Positions 34,938-36,809 of a stretch of 36,809 nucleotides of DNA are shown here, in pieces. Below the pieces are notes generated by a model. It had not been told where the DNA came from and ran no database searches. It saw only the letters and a list, made by a program, of their open reading frames with translations. The first letter of the stretch is position 1; every line of letters begins with the position of its first letter. The DNA lies in the NCBI RefSeq assembly GCF_018588885.1, contig NZ_JAFFIW010000052.1:1-36809 (forward strand). Reading direction: 5' to 3'. The stretch is from Mesorhizobium sp. dw_380. GTDB taxonomy: Bacteria > Pseudomonadota > Alphaproteobacteria > Rhizobiales > Rhizobiaceae. The position numbers were made by a program, and so were the translations under genes.

Positions 34938-36809
34938 TTACGCCACGCCAGCGATCGCCCTGGCGAATTCGCTTGCCGAGAAAGGTTCGAGGTCGTCGAC
35001 CTGTTCGCCGACGCCGATGAAATAGACCGGCAGTTTGTGCTTTGCCGCGATCGCCACCAGAATACCGCCGCGCGCCGTGCCGTCCAGCTTGGTCATCACC
35101 AGGCCGTTGACGCCGGCGACGTTGCGGAAGATCTCAACCTGGTTGAGCGCGTTCTGGCCGGTGGTGGCGTCGACCGTCTGCAGCACGGTGTGCGGCGCTT
35201 CGGGGTCGAGCTTGCCAAGCACGCGGACGATCTTTTCGAGTTCGGCCATCAGCTCGGTCTTGTTCTGCAGCCGGCCGGCGGTGTCGATGATCAGCACGTC
35301 GGAGCCGGCTTCTTTTGCCCGTTCGAAAGCGTCATAGGCGAGGCCGGCGGCATCGGCGCCGAGCTTGGAGGCGATGACCGGCGACTTCGTGCGCTCGCCC
35401 CAGATCTTCAGCTGTTCGATGGCAGCCGCACGGAAGGTGTCGCCGGCAGCCAGCATCACCGAAAGGCCGCCATCGGTCAGTTTTGCCGCCAGCTTGCCGA
35501 TGGTGGTGGTCTTGCCGGTGCCGTTGACGCCGACCACCAGGACGACATGCGGCTTGTGCGAGAGATCGAGCTCGAGCGGCATGGCGACGGGGGTGAGCAC
35601 CTTCTCCACCTCAGCCGCCATAATGGCGCGCACTTCAGTGTCGGAGACATCCTTGCCGTAGCGGCTGGAGGCCAGCGCATCGGTGACGCGCAGCGCGGTC
35701 TCCATGCCGAGATCGGCGCGGATCAGCACGTCTTCCAAATCCTGCAGCGTGTCCTCGTCCAGCTTGCGCCTGGTGAAGACGCCGGCGATGTTGCCGCTGA
35801 GTTCGCGCGACGAGCGGGCAAGCCCGTCCCTCATGCGCTGGAACCAGGAGCGCCTCGGCGTCGGCTCCGGCGCTTTCACCGGCTCTGCCTTCTGCTCGAC
35901 CTTTTTGGTGACGGTCACTTTGCCGGGAGCTGGTTTGGGCTCCGGTGCAGGCGGTGGCGGGATAGGCGCTGGCTTTACCTCCCCCTCGATGGGGGAGGTC
36001 CCGAGCGCAGCTCGGGGGTGATCAGCGCCGGCGCCATCACCCCACCCCGCCGCTTCGCGTCGACCCTCCCCATCGAGGGGAGGGTGGGGCGTTGGCGCGA
36101 TCTCGGGCGCGGTCGCGGCGCGAACAGGCGGCGGTTCGATGGGGGAAGGCTGGCGAATGGGCGGCGCGATTTCGGCCGCAGGTTCAGCAGAAGGTGCCGA
36201 ACCCTCGGCAGGCTGCGGCTGACCGACCTCGGAGAACGGTTCCACGGAAGGCGGCACCGACGGTGGTATCTCGACAGGCGCCGGCGTCTCAATAGGGACC
36301 TCGGCAGGCGGAGCCGGCACTTCGACGGGCGCTGGCTCGGGCAGCTTTTCCGGGCGCGACGGAACAATTTCCGGCTCGGCCGGCGCCGGAGCAGGAACTT
36401 CTTGCGGCTGCGGCTCGGGAACGGACTCCGGAACCGTGGGGGGTACCGGAATTTCCTCGGGTGCCGGCGGCTCTGGGGTCTCTGGCGCGGGTGCCGGCTC
36501 CTCTTCCGGCTCGGGCTCGGGCAGCGGTTCCGGTTCGGATGGAACCGTCGGCTCGGGCGCAGGCGGGATGGTCGGAGCAGGCTCGGGTGCTGGCTCCTCA
36601 GGCGTCAGTTCCGGCGCTGGCTTTACCTCCCCCTCGATGGGGGAGGTCCCGAGCGCAGCTCGGGGGTGGGGGTGATCTGGCGCGGCTTCCCCCCCCCCCC
36701 CACCTTCCCCTCCCCCCCCCCCCCCCGAGGGGGGGTGAGGTGCTGGTTCAGGCTCCTCGCGCTCCGCAACCGCCCGGCGCTCTGCCTCGCCCCCCGGTTT
36801 CTCCCCCCC
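34938..36809 (-). CDS. ftsY: Signal recognition particle receptor FtsY (5' end beyond window)
   Basis: At least 623 codons of FtsY, the membrane receptor that docks SRP-ribosome complexes to SecYEG through GTP-dependent pairing with Ffh. The C-terminal NG domain is complete: a helical N region (about 35700-35830), P-loop VGVNGTGKTTT, DTFRAAAIEQL, DTAGR, TKLDGTARGG and FIGVGEQVDDL. The acidic A region upstream is an exceptionally long linker of Pro, Glu, Ala repeats (PEP-like) from about 35870 to the window edge. The frame stays open to 36809, so the true start lies outside. A GTG at 36320 would be an arbitrary start. Two palindromic repeats lie in frame within the linker. The last ~120 bases contain homopolymers of 13 and 15 C that may be sequencing errors. 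Confidence 0.92.
   Translation of the reverse strand, partial: GGEKPGGEAERRAVAEREEPEPAPHPPSGGGGGGEGGGGGEAAPDHPHPRAALGTSPIEGEVKPAPELTPEEPAPEPAPTIPPAPEPTVPSEPEPLPEPEPEEEPAPAPETPEPPAPEEIPVPPTVPESVPEPQPQEVPAPAPAEPEIVPSRPEKLPEPAPVEVPAPPAEVPIETPAPVEIPPSVPPSVEPFSEVGQPQPAEGSAPSAEPAAEIAPPIRQPSPIEPPPVRAATAPEIAPTPHPPLDGEGRREAAGWGDGAGADHPRAALGTSPIEGEVKPAPIPPPPAPEPKPAPGKVTVTKKVEQKAEPVKAPEPTPRRSWFQRMRDGLARSSRELSGNIAGVFTRRKLDEDTLQDLEDVLIRADLGMETALRVTDALASSRYGKDVSDTEVRAIMAAEVEKVLTPVAMPLELDLSHKPHVVLVVGVNGTGKTTTIGKLAAKLTDGGLSVMLAAGDTFRAAAIEQLKIWGERTKSPVIASKLGADAAGLAYDAFERAKEAGSDVLIIDTAGRLQNKTELMAELEKIVRVLGKLDPEAPHTVLQTVDATTGQNALNQVEIFRNVAGVNGLVMTKLDGTARGGILVAIAAKHKLPVYFIGVGEQVDDLEPFSASEFARAIAGVA
35976..36091. 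repeat. Palindromic repeat inside ftsY, copy 1
   Basis: CCTCCCCCTCGATGGGGGAG on the left faces CCCTCCCCATCGAGGGGAGG on the right, with CCGAGCGCAGCTCGG as an inner palindrome. It is read in frame on the minus strand as a ~37-residue insert of the type HPPLDGEG ... RAALGTSPIEGEV, unlike the surrounding PEP-rich linker. Confidence 0.8.
36622..36740. repeat. Palindromic repeat inside ftsY, copy 2 (partly corrupted)
   Basis: The left half (TACCTCCCCCTCGATGGGGG through CCGAGCGCAGCTCGG, 36624-36665) is identical to copy 1 and encodes the same RAALGTSPIEGEV peptide. The right half should be a CCCTCCCC-ATCGAGGGGAGG arm but instead shows C runs of 13 and 15 followed by GAGGGGGGG, suggesting base-calling error near a contig end. 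Confidence 0.7.

Noticed and set aside
36436..36675. Gly/Ser-rich plus-strand frame (GSGSGSGS)
   Set aside because: It is the complement of the Pro/Glu-rich FtsY linker, not a separate gene.

Overview
The window is a high-GC chromosomal segment from an alphaproteobacterium of the order Hyphomicrobiales (Rhizobiales), most likely Mesorhizobium or a close relative. I base this on the gene set and order: acnA next to a cytochrome c maturation (ccm) operon, a yciB-ftsY pair nearby, an IalB family protein, DUF2794, DUF1236, DUF1127 and DUF1223 proteins. Several families of GC-rich intergenic palindromes typical of Mesorhizobium genomes point the same way. No tRNA, rRNA, CRISPR array, prophage or intact insertion sequence was seen. 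The content is mostly core-genome housekeeping, and the unusual material lies in repeats, intergenic RNA-like structures and two broken loci.

Layout. 1-4.1 kb: a CPBP membrane protease, an SH3b-DUF1236 secreted protein, a zinc-ribbon metallopeptidase and a divergent lytic transglycosylase. 4.2-11 kb: a repeat element, argG, an MHYT-GGDEF-EAL c-di-GMP protein, a LysE exporter, and rlmN translationally coupled to two paralogous small membrane proteins. 11-18 kb: a Met-rich secreted protein, a ClC channel, IalB, a methyltransferase-like membrane protein, YkvA, phhB, a low-molecular-weight phosphatase overlapping thpR, and tesA. 18-23 kb: an ABC ATPase/permease pair divergent from tesA (the tesA-ybbA-ybbP arrangement), a BAX inhibitor-1 protein and a GNAT acetyltransferase. 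23-28 kb: DUF2794, a candidate structured non-coding RNA, DUF1223, a ceramidase-like pseudogene and acnA. 28-30.6 kb: ccmA, ccmB, ccmD and ccmG, with no ccmC between ccmB and ccmD. 30.8-36.8 kb: a DUF1127 protein, an SMP-30 lactonase, a tautomerase, an FMN reductase, a PPOX flavoprotein, yciB, and ftsY running off the right edge.

How genes work together. CcmA/B(/C)/D and CcmG form the System I heme export, chaperone and thioreduction apparatus for c-type cytochromes. TesA and the divergent YbbA/YbbP-type transporter form a conserved neighbourhood. FtsY (SRP receptor) and YciB are both envelope-biogenesis functions and are probably co-transcribed.

Most notable observations: (1) ccmC is missing from an otherwise normal ccm cluster, with a 38-bp perfect inverted repeat also sitting between ccmA and ccmB; (2) palindromic repeats lie in frame inside the FtsY N-terminal linker; (3) an orphan intrinsic terminator preceded by two further hairpins suggests an unannotated small RNA near 23.7-23.9 kb; (4) two inverted repeats with arms built from short tandem octamer-like units sit exactly at gene 3' ends; (5) a ceramidase-like gene is reduced to its two ends. 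The last ~120 bases contain long C homopolymers that look like low-quality contig-end sequence.
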